From Comamonas sp. lk (lineage in GTDB: Bacteria; Pseudomonadota; Gammaproteobacteria; Burkholderiales; Burkholderiaceae_C): a stretch of 5,514 nucleotides of DNA. The position numbers and the translations under genes are program-made. Positions 5,411 through 5,514 of this stretch are shown one piece after another. The notes beneath the pieces are model-generated. The model did not search any database, was not told the origin of the DNA, and was given only the letters and a program-made list of their open reading frames with translations. The stretch lies in contig CAMCJY010000153.1 in the NCBI GenBank assembly GCA_945875225.1, positions 1-5,514 on the forward strand, written 5' to 3'. Position 1 is the stretch's first letter, and the number at the start of each line of letters is the position of its first letter.

Positions 5411-5514
5411 AGCACAGGAGACATGTACACGGTAGCAACGCTTCTTGGGCATCCCAGTATTTCGTGTTCCCAAAAATATGTTGATATATGCCTTGCCATG
5501 TGCCAATATCAGCC
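5411..5514 (+). pseudogene. Second tyrosine recombinase, C-terminal end fragment (runs off the window)
   Basis: The frame starting at 5411 reads STGDMYTVATLLGHPSISCS, then QKYVDI. This is the classic final motif of tyrosine recombinases: second catalytic His in LLGH (codon 5450-5452) and nucleophile Tyr exactly nine residues later (codon 5477-5479). The HxxR motif that should lie about 20-25 residues before LLGH is absent; upstream in frame reads AALFPFDSKILA, which is not integrase-like. It is therefore a 5'-truncated relic starting at about 5411. It is different from the first remnant (TGHKSSAMLARYYHP), so it is not a duplication of it. The 3' end lies outside the window and remains open. 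Confidence 0.7.

Noticed and set aside
1..5514. CRISPR array, tRNA or rRNA gene
   Set aside because: No regularly spaced direct repeats, tRNA-like cloverleaf ends or rRNA-like conserved stretches were seen.

Overview
The window looks like a Gram-negative proteobacterial chromosome segment, most probably betaproteobacterial. That placement is inference: it rests on a HlyB/HlyD-type type I secretion pair, fairly GC-rich coding sequence and the style of the accessory toxin-antitoxin and integrase genes. No rRNA or tRNA is present to confirm it.

Region 1 (1-2427, minus strand) is a type I secretion operon. The HlyB-like inner-membrane ABC exporter (274-2427, 717 aa) is read first. It overlaps by 28 bases the start of a HlyD-type periplasmic adaptor gene that runs off the left edge. 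Together they would form the inner-membrane half of a channel completed by a TolC-type outer-membrane protein. Neither that protein nor the secreted substrate is encoded here. The exporter's N-terminal C39-like domain lacks the protease Cys and His, which fits secretion of an uncleaved, RTX-type substrate.

Region 2 (2428-2777) has no convincing gene. It holds two clear inverted repeats. Region 3 (2778-3422, minus) is an unrecognised protein of about 214 aa: a soluble domain between two membrane segments, possibly of the dimeric alpha/beta-barrel (DUF1330-like) kind.

Region 4 (about 3612-5514, plus strand) is a patch of decayed accessory DNA. In order it holds: the C-terminal third of a HipA-family toxin kinase; a 22-bp perfect palindrome, probably an operator; an intact ribbon-helix-helix antitoxin gene; its overlapping RelE/ParE-family toxin gene, which carries an in-frame TAG at codon 5; the C-terminal catalytic part of one tyrosine recombinase; about 180 bases without a gene; and the C-terminal end of a second, different tyrosine recombinase that runs off the right edge.

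The most interesting local story is the toxin-antitoxin module. The antitoxin and operator look functional while the toxin appears silenced by a single nonsense codon, flanked by broken hipA and integrase genes. I did not find evidence of a wholly new system.
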